64,000 nt of DNA from Pseudomonas oryzihabitans (GTDB taxonomy: Bacteria; Pseudomonadota; Gammaproteobacteria; Pseudomonadales; Pseudomonadaceae), in the NCBI RefSeq assembly GCF_007665395.1, contig NZ_VDND01000003.1:124001-188000 (forward strand). The letters run 5' to 3'. The notes beneath the pieces are model-generated. The model saw only the letters and a list, made by a program, of their open reading frames with translations, did not search any database and was not told the origin of the DNA. The translations under genes were made by a program, and so were the position numbers. Shown piece after piece: positions 19,366 to 26,925 of this stretch (positions are counted from its first letter, which is position 1; each line of letters starts with the position of its first letter).

Positions 19366-20496
19366 ATGGCTTCAAACACCAGGCGTGAGGTATCCGTGCA
19401 GACCGTTCAGGATTACGTTGGCGGCAAGAACAACAATCTCAATCTGATTCGCATGATCGCGGCCCTCGCCGTGGTCTTCAGCCACAGTTTCGCCATCTCC
19501 AGCGGCACCGCCACGGCGGAGCCGGGACGCGAGAGCCTGGGTATGACCCTGGGCGACATCGCGGTCGACATCTTCTTCATCACCAGCGGTTTCCTGGTCA
19601 CCAAGAGCCTGCTGAGTCGCGCCGACATCATCGACTTCGTCTGGGGCCGCGCCCTGCGGGTAGTGCCGGGATTGCTGGTGATGCTGGTGCTGACGGTGCT
19701 CGGCCTGGGCGCCTGGATGACCCGGGCGCCCTTGCAGGATTACCTGAGCGATCCCCAGACCTGGTTTTACCTGTTCAAGAACACCGGCCTGATCGCCGGC
19801 GCCGAATTCGACCTTCCCGGGCTGTTCGAGGGCAATCCGCTGCAGACCGTGGTCAACGGCTCGCTGTGGACGCTGCCCTTCGAGGTCGGGATGTATGGCG
19901 CCCTGGCGCTGCTCTGGCTGTTCGTCCTCTGGCTGCGCTTGGACAGCCGCCACTTCCAGCGCGCCATCCTGCTGTTCGCCGCGGGTGCCGCCCTGTTCAA
20001 GCTGTTCGCCCACTACTTCTTCGCCAGCGAATCGCACCTGTTGCGGCTGTTCCAGATGTTCTTCCTGGGCGGCGCCTTCTATGTGCTGCGCGGCTACATC
20101 CCGCTGTCACGGGCGGCCTTCGTCGCCGCCGTGGCGCTGCTGGCCGTGGCCACGCCCGACCGCGACAGCTTCTTCCTGGTCTACAACCTGGTGCTGGGCT
20201 ACGTGCTGCTCTACCTCGCCTTCGTCCCGGCCGGCCGCATCCGCGCCTTCAACGAGGTGGGCGACTATTCCTATGGCCTCTACATCTACTCCTTCCCGGT
20301 GCAGCAGACCCTGGCGGCGGTGATCCCGGGCATCGAGACCTGGACCATGGTGATCCTCTCCATCGGCATCACCCTGCCGCTGGCGGTGGTGTCCTGGTAC
20401 TTGGTGGAGCGCCACGCGCTGGGCTATCGCCAGGCCTGCGCGACCGGGACCAGGGCGGTATGGAGCCGCCTGGTGCCGACCTCGCGGTTAGGGTAG
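19366..20496 (+). CDS. Acyltransferase family 3 membrane protein
   Basis: A 376-residue integral membrane O-acyltransferase (Acyl_transf_3, OafA/NodX-like). The N terminus has NNNLNLIRMIAALAVVFSHSF, with the conserved Arg and the catalytic His of the RxxA...H motif. FFITSGFLVTKSLL, VWGRALRVVPGL and about ten hydrophobic segments follow. Such proteins acetylate or succinylate surface polysaccharides. The ATG at 19366 is used; a GTG 30 bases later is an alternative. It stands alone, divergent from the deaminase operon and convergent with the FAD monooxygenase. Confidence 0.87.
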   Translation: MASNTRREVSVQTVQDYVGGKNNNLNLIRMIAALAVVFSHSFAISSGTATAEPGRESLGMTLGDIAVDIFFITSGFLVTKSLLSRADIIDFVWGRALRVVPGLLVMLVLTVLGLGAWMTRAPLQDYLSDPQTWFYLFKNTGLIAGAEFDLPGLFEGNPLQTVVNGSLWTLPFEVGMYGALALLWLFVLWLRLDSRHFQRAILLFAAGAALFKLFAHYFFASESHLLRLFQMFFLGGAFYVLRGYIPLSRAAFVAAVALLAVATPDRDSFFLVYNLVLGYVLLYLAFVPAGRIRAFNEVGDYSYGLYIYSFPVQQTLAAVIPGIETWTMVILSIGITLPLAVVSWYLVERHALGYRQACATGTRAVWSRLVPTSRLG

Positions 20497-20601
20497 GGCA
20501 GGCGGCACGGGACCCCGTGGGCCGACGCCGGTCGAAGCTCTCGTCGTCCCACGCTTCGCCCACGCGGCCATCGGCGAATGCGCGCGTCCGTTCGCGCCGC
20601 G

Positions 20602-21735
20602 CTAGATCGACAGGCGCAGCAGCTCAAGGGTCCTCTGCATGACCTGCGCATGAGCCTGGGCACCACCGGCTTCCTGCTCGATGCGCCCCAGCTCGGCTGA
20701 GGCCTCCACCACCAGGCTGGCGCGATCGTAGTGACGACCGGCATAGGCGCTCAGGGCGCCCGCCAGGGAATGGCGCCGCGCCAGTTCCTCGGCCAGGATG
20801 ATCGCGCCTTCCATGGCGATGCCGGCGCCCGAGGCCAGTTGCGGCGTGGTGGCGTGGACCGTGTCGCCCAGCAGGACCAGCCGTCCGCGGTGCCAGGGAG
20901 CGGGGATCATGTGGCCGGCCAGGGGACGATAGAGCAGCTGAGGGTCGAGTAGGCTCCCGTCCAGTAGGCCACTGCGGATATCGGCCAATTCCCCGCTGAA
21001 GGGCGTCAGGAGTTCGGCGAGAATCTCCGGCCAGACCGCGGGCGGAATGAATACCTGCCCGTCGCGTCGCTCCAGCAGGTAAAGGTAGCAGTGATTCGGG
21101 CTGATGGGGTTGACCCCGGCCTTGATCCGGTCACTCAGGTACATGGTGGAGTTCTCGTGCAGTCGCGGCACGATGAGCCGCCAGCAGCCCTGGCCGGTGA
21201 ATACCGGGCCGGCGAAGTCCGGTAGCACCAGGCGGCGTAGTGCGGAGTTGACGCCGTCGGCGCCTATCACCAGATCGTAGCGACGCTCACTGCCATCGCT
21301 GAATAATACGTCCACGCCATCCGCGTCTTGGGTAAGACGTTCGAAGCTGATGCCGAGCCGGACGGTGGCACCCGCGGCGCGGGTGGCGGTGGCGAGAATG
21401 TCGGCCAGCACCGGGCGCGGGATGCCGGCCGCGCTGGGCAGGTCCTCGGCGCCGACCGCCGGCGCGAGGGGTACGGTGCGGAGCAACTCGCCCTGGGCGT
21501 CGCGCAGATCGATGGCGCGCCACCAGCCGCCGCGGCGCAAGACCTCGTCCACCACGCCGATCTCGCGCAGTGCGCGCAGGCTGGGTCCGCTGATGGTGAT
21601 GCCGGCGCCGTCCGGCGCCCAGGCGGGATTGATCTCGACCAGTTCCACCGCGATGCCCTGCTTGCGCAACTGGATCGCGGCGCTCATGCCGCCGATCCCG
21701 CCACCGACGATCAGCGCGTTCTCGATAAGAGCCAT
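20602..21735 (-). CDS. FAD-dependent aromatic-ring monooxygenase (PHBH fold)
   Basis: A 377-residue group A flavoprotein monooxygenase. It has the Rossmann GGGIGG at 11-16, the DG motif YDLVIGADGVNSALRR, and the GD motif GRLVLLGDTVHATTP that contacts FAD ribose and pyrophosphate. Enzymes of this type hydroxylate phenolic or heteroaromatic acids with NAD(P)H and O2. AGGAG lies before the ATG. It is the last gene of a minus-strand operon running VOC protein, Rieske ferredoxin, alpha/beta hydrolase, monooxygenase. That set suggests ring hydroxylation, ring opening and C-C hydrolysis of an aromatic or heterocyclic substrate that I cannot name. Confidence 0.87.
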   Translation of the reverse strand: MALIENALIVGGGIGGMSAAIQLRKQGIAVELVEINPAWAPDGAGITISGPSLRALREIGVVDEVLRRGGWWRAIDLRDAQGELLRTVPLAPAVGAEDLPSAAGIPRPVLADILATATRAAGATVRLGISFERLTQDADGVDVLFSDGSERRYDLVIGADGVNSALRRLVLPDFAGPVFTGQGCWRLIVPRLHENSTMYLSDRIKAGVNPISPNHCYLYLLERRDGQVFIPPAVWPEILAELLTPFSGELADIRSGLLDGSLLDPQLLYRPLAGHMIPAPWHRGRLVLLGDTVHATTPQLASGAGIAMEGAIILAEELARRHSLAGALSAYAGRHYDRASLVVEASAELGRIEQEAGGAQAHAQVMQRTLELLRLSI

Positions 21736-21752
21736 GATGCTTCTCCTGTGGA

Positions 21753-22916
21753 TCAGGCGACGACGCCACCCAGCCGTTCGGCCAGCCAGTCGGCGATGAG
21801 ATTGCCGGCGTTGTTGGGGTTGTCCAAGGAGCTGTGCTCGACCCCCCCTTCGCGCGCGGTGAACACCAACAGTTCCCGGTCCGGGCTATTCACCAGTTGG
21901 TCATAGGTACGCTGGGCGTAGTGCAGCGGAATCTGCCGGTCGTGCTCGCCATGGGTGACCAGGAAGGGCACCCGGATACGATCCAGGATGCCGTCCAGGT
22001 GCATGGCTTCGGCCTTGGTCAGGAAGTCGTCGAGATCCTTGGCGCCGAAGACCCATTGCACGTGCTGCCAGTAGTGGGGCACCGGATTCTCTCCCTCACG
22101 GCGCCGCCGCGCCTGCTGCACGGCACGCCAGTCGTGATTGGCGCCCCAGACCGCGCCACAGGCGAAGCGCGGTTCGAAGGCTACCGCCCGTGGGCAGTAG
22201 TAGCCGCCCAGGGAGACGCCGAGGGCGCCGATGCGCTTCGCGTCCACTTCCGGATGGTCTTCCAGCCAGTCGACGATGGGCGAGGCCCAGGCTTCGCTGT
22301 CGAAGCGCGCCGGCAAGCCGTGCAGGCGCAGCGCCTCGCCGGTCCCCGGCTGGTCGACGAACAGGGCAGACAGCCCGCGCTGGGGGAAATGCCGTCCCAT
22401 GACGCTCTTCTGCAGCATCTCCTTGGTGCTGTCGAGGCCGTTCATGACCACCACGATGGGTGCCTTGGCACCAGGCGGCAGGCCCTCGGCGCGTACGTAC
22501 AGGGCGCTGAGGTGCGTGTCGCCATAGGGAATCTCCACGCGCTGGCAATTCTCCCGCCCGAGTTGCCGGGAGCGTTCGAACAACTCCAGCGAGCGCTGGT
22601 ACAGCGCCAGGCGATGCGCGAAGCCATGGGCTTGCATCCGCTCGGCGATGCCGTAATAGAGGGCCGCACGACCCAGCTTTTCACCTGCAGATAGGCGGCG
22701 CCCGCGTGCAAGATCGTCTTCGGAAAGCTGCACCAGACGGTCGCCACCATCTTTCCAGGCCGCATAGAAGGCCTCGGTACCGGGATCGTCACCGCCCAGG
22801 GCGGCATCGCGCAGCGGCGCGCACATGGCGTCCACTTCACCGATGTTGCCGCCATGGGTCAGGGCGATCATCGTCGAGAGACTCCAGACATAGTTGGAGG
22901 GGAAGTACTGGAACAT
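21753..22916 (-). CDS. Alpha/beta hydrolase with N-terminal helical cap (C-C hydrolase-like)
   Basis: A 387-residue alpha/beta hydrolase with about 150 residues of mostly helical N-terminal sequence before the core. This architecture is shared with the FrsA/DUF1100 group and with 2,6-dihydroxypseudooxynicotine hydrolase, which cleaves a carbon-carbon bond beside a ketone. Core features: VVVMNGLDSTKEM (oxyanion region, about 156-168), VDQPGTGEALRL, nucleophile elbow GVSLGG (Ser235), Asp in THGEHDRQIP and His in GGVEHSSLD. The gene lies 17 bases upstream of the monooxygenase. A C-C or ester hydrolysis step late in ring breakdown is likely. Confidence 0.8.
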   Translation of the reverse strand: MFQYFPSNYVWSLSTMIALTHGGNIGEVDAMCAPLRDAALGGDDPGTEAFYAAWKDGGDRLVQLSEDDLARGRRLSAGEKLGRAALYYGIAERMQAHGFAHRLALYQRSLELFERSRQLGRENCQRVEIPYGDTHLSALYVRAEGLPPGAKAPIVVVMNGLDSTKEMLQKSVMGRHFPQRGLSALFVDQPGTGEALRLHGLPARFDSEAWASPIVDWLEDHPEVDAKRIGALGVSLGGYYCPRAVAFEPRFACGAVWGANHDWRAVQQARRRREGENPVPHYWQHVQWVFGAKDLDDFLTKAEAMHLDGILDRIRVPFLVTHGEHDRQIPLHYAQRTYDQLVNSPDRELLVFTAREGGVEHSSLDNPNNAGNLIADWLAERLGGVVA

Positions 22917-22940
22917 GGGATGGACCTCGTGCAGGCGAGA

Positions 22941-23315
22941 CTAGGAAGAGAGGGGCGACTCGCGTTCGGGGACGGGCAGCTCGGCGGCTATCCAGACCAC
23001 CCCCGCGGCGTCCACTCGCGCAGGAACCGCGGTCAGGTAACGACCGACGCATGGGCCGGCGAAGCACAGGCCGCTACGTAATTCGAAGTGCGCCGAATGG
23101 GCGTAGCAGACGATGTGCTGGCCGTCCGCCGAGAGGAAACGGTCGCGCTGGTACTCCAGCGGGCGGTGGTTGTGCGGGCAGTCGTTGAGCCAGACGAACA
23201 CCTCGTCGCCGCGGCGGATGGCGAACACCCGATCGTGGCGACCTTCGCGCAGCAGGCCGCGGGCGCCCTGATCGGGTAGCTCGTCGCGATGACAGAGACG
23301 GCGTTCGTTGACCAT
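22941..23315 (-). CDS. Rieske [2Fe-2S] ferredoxin-like protein
   Basis: A 124-residue single Rieske domain. The cluster ligands are Cys46 and His48 (DCPHNH) and Cys70 and His73 (CYAHSAHFELRSGLC), giving the CxH...CxxH pattern. The second loop reads GLCFAGPCVGRYL. Free-standing Rieske ferredoxins deliver electrons to ring-hydroxylating oxygenases, yet no Rieske oxygenase alpha subunit is encoded in this window. It lies 9 bases after the VOC gene stop and 24 bases before the hydrolase gene, within the same operon. It may serve a partner encoded elsewhere or have a new redox partner in this pathway. Confidence 0.87.
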   Translation of the reverse strand: MVNERRLCHRDELPDQGARGLLREGRHDRVFAIRRGDEVFVWLNDCPHNHRPLEYQRDRFLSADGQHIVCYAHSAHFELRSGLCFAGPCVGRYLTAVPARVDAAGVVWIAAELPVPERESPLSS

Positions 23316-23324
23316 CTCCTTGCC

Positions 23325-24257
23325 TCACTCGCCCGGCGCCCATTTGTCACGGCCCTCGAAGAGGAACACCTGGGAATTTTCCGCGCCGGGGTCCATGGCC
23401 CGCGGTACCCAGCTGTCGTCGTGGTGGTCCATGTCGGCGTCGAACTCCATGGCCGCGCCGAAGGGGCTGTTGAAGTACCAGAAGAAGTTGCTGCCCATGA
23501 CGTGGCGGCCCGGTCCCCAGAAGCTCTGGTAGCCCTTTTGCTGGAAGCGCCAGCCCTGTTGCAGAACCTCGCTGGCCGAGCCGAAATGGAAGGTGAAGTG
23601 GTTGCAGCCGACCATGTGGGCGTTGTGGCTCTGTAGCATGAACAGGGTGTGGTGTTCCTGGGTGCCGGCAGGCCGCAGGAAGGGCCCGAGATCGTTGAAG
23701 CGATCGGTGACCACGAAGCCCAGGCGCAGATAAAAGGCCTCGGCCTGGGCGGCATCCTCGACGAAATAGACCACGTGGGACAGCGAGCGCGGCTTGATCT
23801 CCGCGGCGGGGTCCGCGGCGCAGTCGTTGGGCGCCCGTCCCGGCGCCTGGCCGGGTACGTTGAAGCCCAGGTAGGGGGCCTGGATCGGCTGGCGCCTGGA
23901 CAGCTGAAAGGCGATGGCGAAGCCTGAGTCATCCAGGCAGTGCAGGCTGCCGTCGTCGCTGACACGGACCTCGCGATCGGTCCCGAGCAGATCATGCAGG
24001 GCCGCCAGGGTGGCCTGGTCGGCCACGCCGTAGTGGGTCTCGCGCAGACAAGGCGAGTGGGCGCCAGGTGGCAGCGGCGGCAGGCCGGGATGGTCGCTAT
24101 GGCGGACGATCACCCCGGTGCCGTCCAGGGCGAGATAGGTACCGCCGACCGCGGGATCGTAGTCCTGGGCGTCCAGACCGTAGTCCAGCAGATACTGGTG
24201 AGCGGCAGCCAGGTCCTCGACGCCGAACGTCAGGTATTCGAGACCGGTGATATGCAT
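23325..24257 (-). CDS. Two-domain VOC protein, extradiol-dioxygenase-like
   Basis: A 310-residue protein with two vicinal-oxygen-chelate domains, the layout of type I extradiol ring-cleavage dioxygenases. The N-terminal domain starts MHITGLEYLTFGVEDLAAAH. The C-terminal domain has the likely metal ligands His in LSHVVYFV, His in CNHFTFHFG and Glu in AAMEFDADMDHHD. The start at MHITG is preferred over upstream codons because TGGAGA lies just before it and domain similarity begins there. It is the first gene of the operon. The regulatory box at 24544-24577 and a possible 21-codon leader at 24394 lie upstream. The ring substrate is unknown. Confidence 0.82.
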   Translation of the reverse strand: MHITGLEYLTFGVEDLAAAHQYLLDYGLDAQDYDPAVGGTYLALDGTGVIVRHSDHPGLPPLPPGAHSPCLRETHYGVADQATLAALHDLLGTDREVRVSDDGSLHCLDDSGFAIAFQLSRRQPIQAPYLGFNVPGQAPGRAPNDCAADPAAEIKPRSLSHVVYFVEDAAQAEAFYLRLGFVVTDRFNDLGPFLRPAGTQEHHTLFMLQSHNAHMVGCNHFTFHFGSASEVLQQGWRFQQKGYQSFWGPGRHVMGSNFFWYFNSPFGAAMEFDADMDHHDDSWVPRAMDPGAENSQVFLFEGRDKWAPGE

Positions 24258-24393
24258 GGCGATGTCTCCAGGGGCAGCCTGGCAGAACGGCCAGGCGAGC
24301 GGGCAGGAAAACCCGGCGGCAAGCTCAGGGCGGGCCGGGGGGCTCTGGATCGAGTTGGGCGAGTTAGGTGCGCAGTGACGGCGCACCAAAGGT

Positions 24394-24459
24394 TCAGGGC
24401 GGCGATGCACCCATGACGGAGGAGGCGGGCGCGAGGCGGAGCGAAAGGCGCTGGAACAT
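24394..24459 (-). CDS. Possible 21-codon leader ORF of the VOC operon
   Basis: ATG at 24459, TGA at 24394; the peptide begins MFQRLSLRLAP. It lies 19 bases after an AACAAGAA motif, the same spacing seen at the other promoters of this island. The ribosome-binding site is weak. The VOC start is 137 bases downstream. It may be a regulatory leader, the stub of a lost gene, or chance. Confidence 0.3.
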   Translation of the reverse strand: MFQRLSLRLAPASSVMGASPP

Positions 24460-24477
24460 GGCGTTGTCTCGATGTAG

Positions 24478-24485
24478 TTCTTGTT
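24478..24485 (-). promoter_or_regulatory. AAnAAnAA (Hfq/Crc-type) motif, VOC operon leader
   Basis: AACAAGAA on the minus strand, 57 bases downstream of regulatory box 1. In pseudomonads Hfq with Crc binds A-rich AAnAAnAA sites near start codons to block translation under catabolite repression. Confidence 0.5.
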
Positions 24486-24543
24486 CTGAGTGCCTTGGCA
24501 GGTGTGGCCAGGACTGTTTTCAAGAAACTACGCAGCGCCGAGT

Positions 24544-24577
24544 CATTCGAGAAATTTTAATTTGGCATACGAAGCAT
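24544..24577 (-). promoter_or_regulatory. Regulatory box 1: direct repeat spaced 22 bp (VOC operon)
   Basis: On the minus strand TTCGTATG (24573-24566) is followed exactly 22 bp later by CTCGAATG (24551-24544), preceded by ATGC. A promoter-like CGTAGT lies at 24532-24527, the same offset as in boxes 2-4. It probably binds the LysR regulator encoded next door. The rest of the 24258-24603 gap holds the leader ORF and no other gene. Confidence 0.7.
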
Positions 24578-24603
24578 CCGTTTGGTGGATGCCTCTCGAC
24601 GAT

Positions 24604-25530
24604 TCAATCGCCGAGGCGTACCTCGGGTAGGGCGGCGGCGCTTTCGGCGATCAGCTCGCGCAGCCAGTTCAGTCCGGGGTCGTGTTGCTGGTGACGGTTC
24701 CATTGCATCGCCATCACCAAGGGGGGCGCATCCCAGGGTATCGGCAGGATCCTGAGCGGCAATTCGCGGGCGCATTGTTCGGCCAGGCGCAGGTGGATGG
24801 TGGCGACGCGGCGGGTACCGGGCAGGAAGGTCGGCATCTTGCTGAAGGCATTGGTGATGACTTCCACGCGGCGCTCGAAGTTGTAGCGATTGAGAAACCA
24901 TTCATCCACGGACGGGATGCGCTGTTGCCCCCAGCGGGCCAGCACGTGGCCCAGTTGCTTGTATTGCTCGAAGGAAAGGCTTTCGCCCACCTCGGGATGG
25001 TCCTGGCAGACCATGCAGACGAAGCTGTCCTCGAATAGGATCTGGCTGGGGTGCTCCTCGGTCAGGTGGGTAGTGGGGAGCACCAGCAGATCGACATGGC
25101 CACGCTCGATCATCTCCCGCGGATTGTCGTTGGGCGGGATCATCTCCAGGCTGGCATGCGGGGCGAGTTCGTTGAGGCGCCGGCTGACCTGCGGCAGCAG
25201 CACGGTACTAATGTAGTCCGAGGCCATCAGCACGAATTTGCGCTGTGCCTGTGCCGGATCGAACTGGTGGCGGTTGTCCAGGGTTGAACGCATCTGGATC
25301 AGCAGGTCGCGGATCGGTTGGCTGAGCGCTTCGCCCTTGGGCGTGCGGACCATCTTGCGCCCGTTCTGTACCAGCAATTCGTCCTGGAAGTACTCGCGCA
25401 GCCGGGCGAGGGCGGCGCTGGTGGCTGGTTGGCTGAGAAACAGCCGCTCGCCAGCGCGGGTGATGTTCTGCTCGACCAGTAGTGCATCGAGCACCACCAG
25501 CAGATTCAGATCCAGACCATAGAAACGCAT
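24604..25530 (-). CDS. LysR-family transcriptional regulator (NodD-like)
   Basis: A 308-residue LysR regulator. The N terminus MRFYGLDLNLLVVLDALL, the helix-turn-helix around residues 20-45 (NITRAGERLFLSQPATSAAL) and the RFDELLV-like segment (YFQDELLVQNG) are those of the NodD/NahR/LinR branch. The effector domain spans about 90-305. CAGGAG lies before the ATG. It sits between two divergent catabolic operons, and four copies of a shared 22-bp-spaced direct repeat lie upstream of island genes. It is therefore the most likely activator of the island, with a pathway compound as inducer. Inducer and DNA contacts are inferred. Confidence 0.9.
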   Translation of the reverse strand: MRFYGLDLNLLVVLDALLVEQNITRAGERLFLSQPATSAALARLREYFQDELLVQNGRKMVRTPKGEALSQPIRDLLIQMRSTLDNRHQFDPAQAQRKFVLMASDYISTVLLPQVSRRLNELAPHASLEMIPPNDNPREMIERGHVDLLVLPTTHLTEEHPSQILFEDSFVCMVCQDHPEVGESLSFEQYKQLGHVLARWGQQRIPSVDEWFLNRYNFERRVEVITNAFSKMPTFLPGTRRVATIHLRLAEQCARELPLRILPIPWDAPPLVMAMQWNRHQQHDPGLNWLRELIAESAAALPEVRLGD

Positions 25531-25606
25531 GGGCTACTCCTGGCTCCGGTGCGGTCCGGGGCTGTTGTTGTGGGGGCGGGGCGCCAGGGACCAATCCAGC
25601 GCGCTT

Positions 25607-25640
25607 ATGCCTCGTATGTCAACAAACGATTTCTCAAATA
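25607..25640 (+). promoter_or_regulatory. Regulatory box 2: direct repeat spaced 22 bp (lactonase operon)
   Basis: CTCGTATG (25611-25618) and CTCAAATA (25633-25640) are 22 bp apart and preceded by ATGC. CATACC lies at 25652-25657 where a -10 element is expected. The box lies in the LysR/lactonase intergenic region, so it could serve both activation of the operon and autoregulation of the LysR gene, which starts 77 bases away on the other strand. Confidence 0.75.
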
Positions 25641-25689
25641 CCTGCGGGCTGCATACCGTCGAATCACAGCCGCGGTCACCGCGGACGAC

Positions 25690-25697
25690 AACAAGAA
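25690..25697 (+). promoter_or_regulatory. AAnAAnAA (Hfq/Crc-type) motif, lactonase operon leader
   Basis: AACAAGAA, 49 bases downstream of regulatory box 2 and 14 bases before the ATG at 25712. The spacing matches the copies at 24478 and 35387. Confidence 0.5.
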
Positions 25698-25711
25698 TTC
25701 GGGAGCTACCC

Positions 25712-25801
25712 ATGACGCCGTTCCGTCTCTCGCGACCCCTCGGCAGGTCCTTCGCCGCACGCCATCCCCGCCCCGTCCGAGCGACCGCGCAGCCTCGCTA
25801 G
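25712..25801 (+). CDS. Possible 29-codon leader ORF of the lactonase operon
   Basis: ATG at 25712 with GGGAG about 8 bases upstream, stop TAG at 25801. The basic peptide begins MTPFRLSRPLGRSF. It occupies the position where the first gene of the box-2 promoter is expected, while the lactonase starts 76 bases later with a poor ribosome-binding site. Could be a leader peptide or the decayed start of a lost gene; no similarity recognised. Confidence 0.3.
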   Translation: MTPFRLSRPLGRSFAARHPRPVRATAQPR

Positions 25802-25877
25802 ACCACCGTCGCCCCGGCGACCTCCTGCCGTGTCGTGGCCCCCGCGCCCGACGTCCGGCCCAGCATGAGACCTCAGC

Positions 25878-26894
25878 ATGGCAAGCAATCCCCTCAAGGG
25901 CTGGCAGGTCGATCGCGCCAGCATCCAGTTCATCGGCCGCGACCTGCAGCGCCCGGAATGCATCATCGCCCAACCCGACGGCACCCTGTGGAGCGCCGAT
26001 GCCCGCGGTGGCGTGATGCGCATCGATCCGGACGGCAGCCAGCAACTGCTGGCGCCGAGCGCCACGGACAGCGCCCCGGTGGACTTCCAGCAGCGCTACG
26101 TGCAGTCCCAGGGCGCCTCGCTGCCCAATGGCCTGGCGCTCACCGCGGACGGCGACTTCATCATCTGCAACTGGGGGCTGGACCGCATCGAGCGCCTCGA
26201 TCGTCGGGGCCGCCTGACGGTGCTGCACGACCACCTCGAGGGTCGGCCGCTGGGCAAGACCAACTTCCCGCTACGCGACTCCCGTGGGCGGATCTGGTTC
26301 ACCGTCACCACAACCCAGCAGCCCTGGACCGATTCCATCAACTCGGGGGTGCTGGATGGCTACATCGGCGTGATCGACGAACAGGGCATCCGCATTGTCG
26401 CCGAGGGCTTCGGCGGCACCAACGAGATCCGCTTCGACGATCGCGAAGAGTGGCTCTATGTGGTGGAGAGCAACGTCAGGCGCATTTCCCGGCTGCGGCT
26501 GCGTCCCGATGGCTCGCTGGGCGAGCGCGAGGTGTACGGCCCCGCCGAGCTGGAGGGTTTCCCGGATGGGTTCGCCTTCGATGCCTACGGCAACCTCTGG
26601 GTGACCCTGGTGATGAGCGACAAGCTGATCGCCCTGACCCCCGAGGGCGAGGTGCTGACGCTGCTCGACGACGGCGATCCCCAGGCCACCGCGCGTCTCA
26701 ATCGGCACTACGCCGACAAGACCCTGACCCCCGACATCATGCAGGCCGCGCGCGGCACCCTGGCGCCCTGGCTGGCCAGCCTCACCTTTGGCGGGCCCGA
26801 CCTGCGTACCGTCTACCTCGGCAGCCTGCAGGGCACCCGCATTCCCTATTTCCGCGCGCCGGTGGCGGGTCAGCCGCTGATTCACTGGCGCTAG
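25878..26894 (+). CDS. SMP-30/gluconolactonase/LRE-family lactonase
   Basis: A 338-residue six-bladed beta-propeller of the SMP-30/gluconolactonase family, Ca/Zn-dependent hydrolases of sugar lactones or related esters. Recognisable elements are PECIIAQPDGTLWSADARGGV, LPNGLALTADGDFIICNWG (metal-binding Asn), EGFPDGFAFDAYGNLWVT (with the catalytic Asp-Gly-Phe-Ala-Asp segment) and a C-terminal FGGPDLRTVYLGSL typical of the family. It is the first full gene of an operon with dehydrogenases and an FAH-family protein, so hydrolysis of a lactone intermediate fits. The substrate is not known. Confidence 0.85.
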   Translation: MASNPLKGWQVDRASIQFIGRDLQRPECIIAQPDGTLWSADARGGVMRIDPDGSQQLLAPSATDSAPVDFQQRYVQSQGASLPNGLALTADGDFIICNWGLDRIERLDRRGRLTVLHDHLEGRPLGKTNFPLRDSRGRIWFTVTTTQQPWTDSINSGVLDGYIGVIDEQGIRIVAEGFGGTNEIRFDDREEWLYVVESNVRRISRLRLRPDGSLGEREVYGPAELEGFPDGFAFDAYGNLWVTLVMSDKLIALTPEGEVLTLLDDGDPQATARLNRHYADKTLTPDIMQAARGTLAPWLASLTFGGPDLRTVYLGSLQGTRIPYFRAPVAGQPLIHWR

Positions 26895-26925
26895 TTTTCC
26901 TCACCTCTCCGAATAGGAGCTGCAC

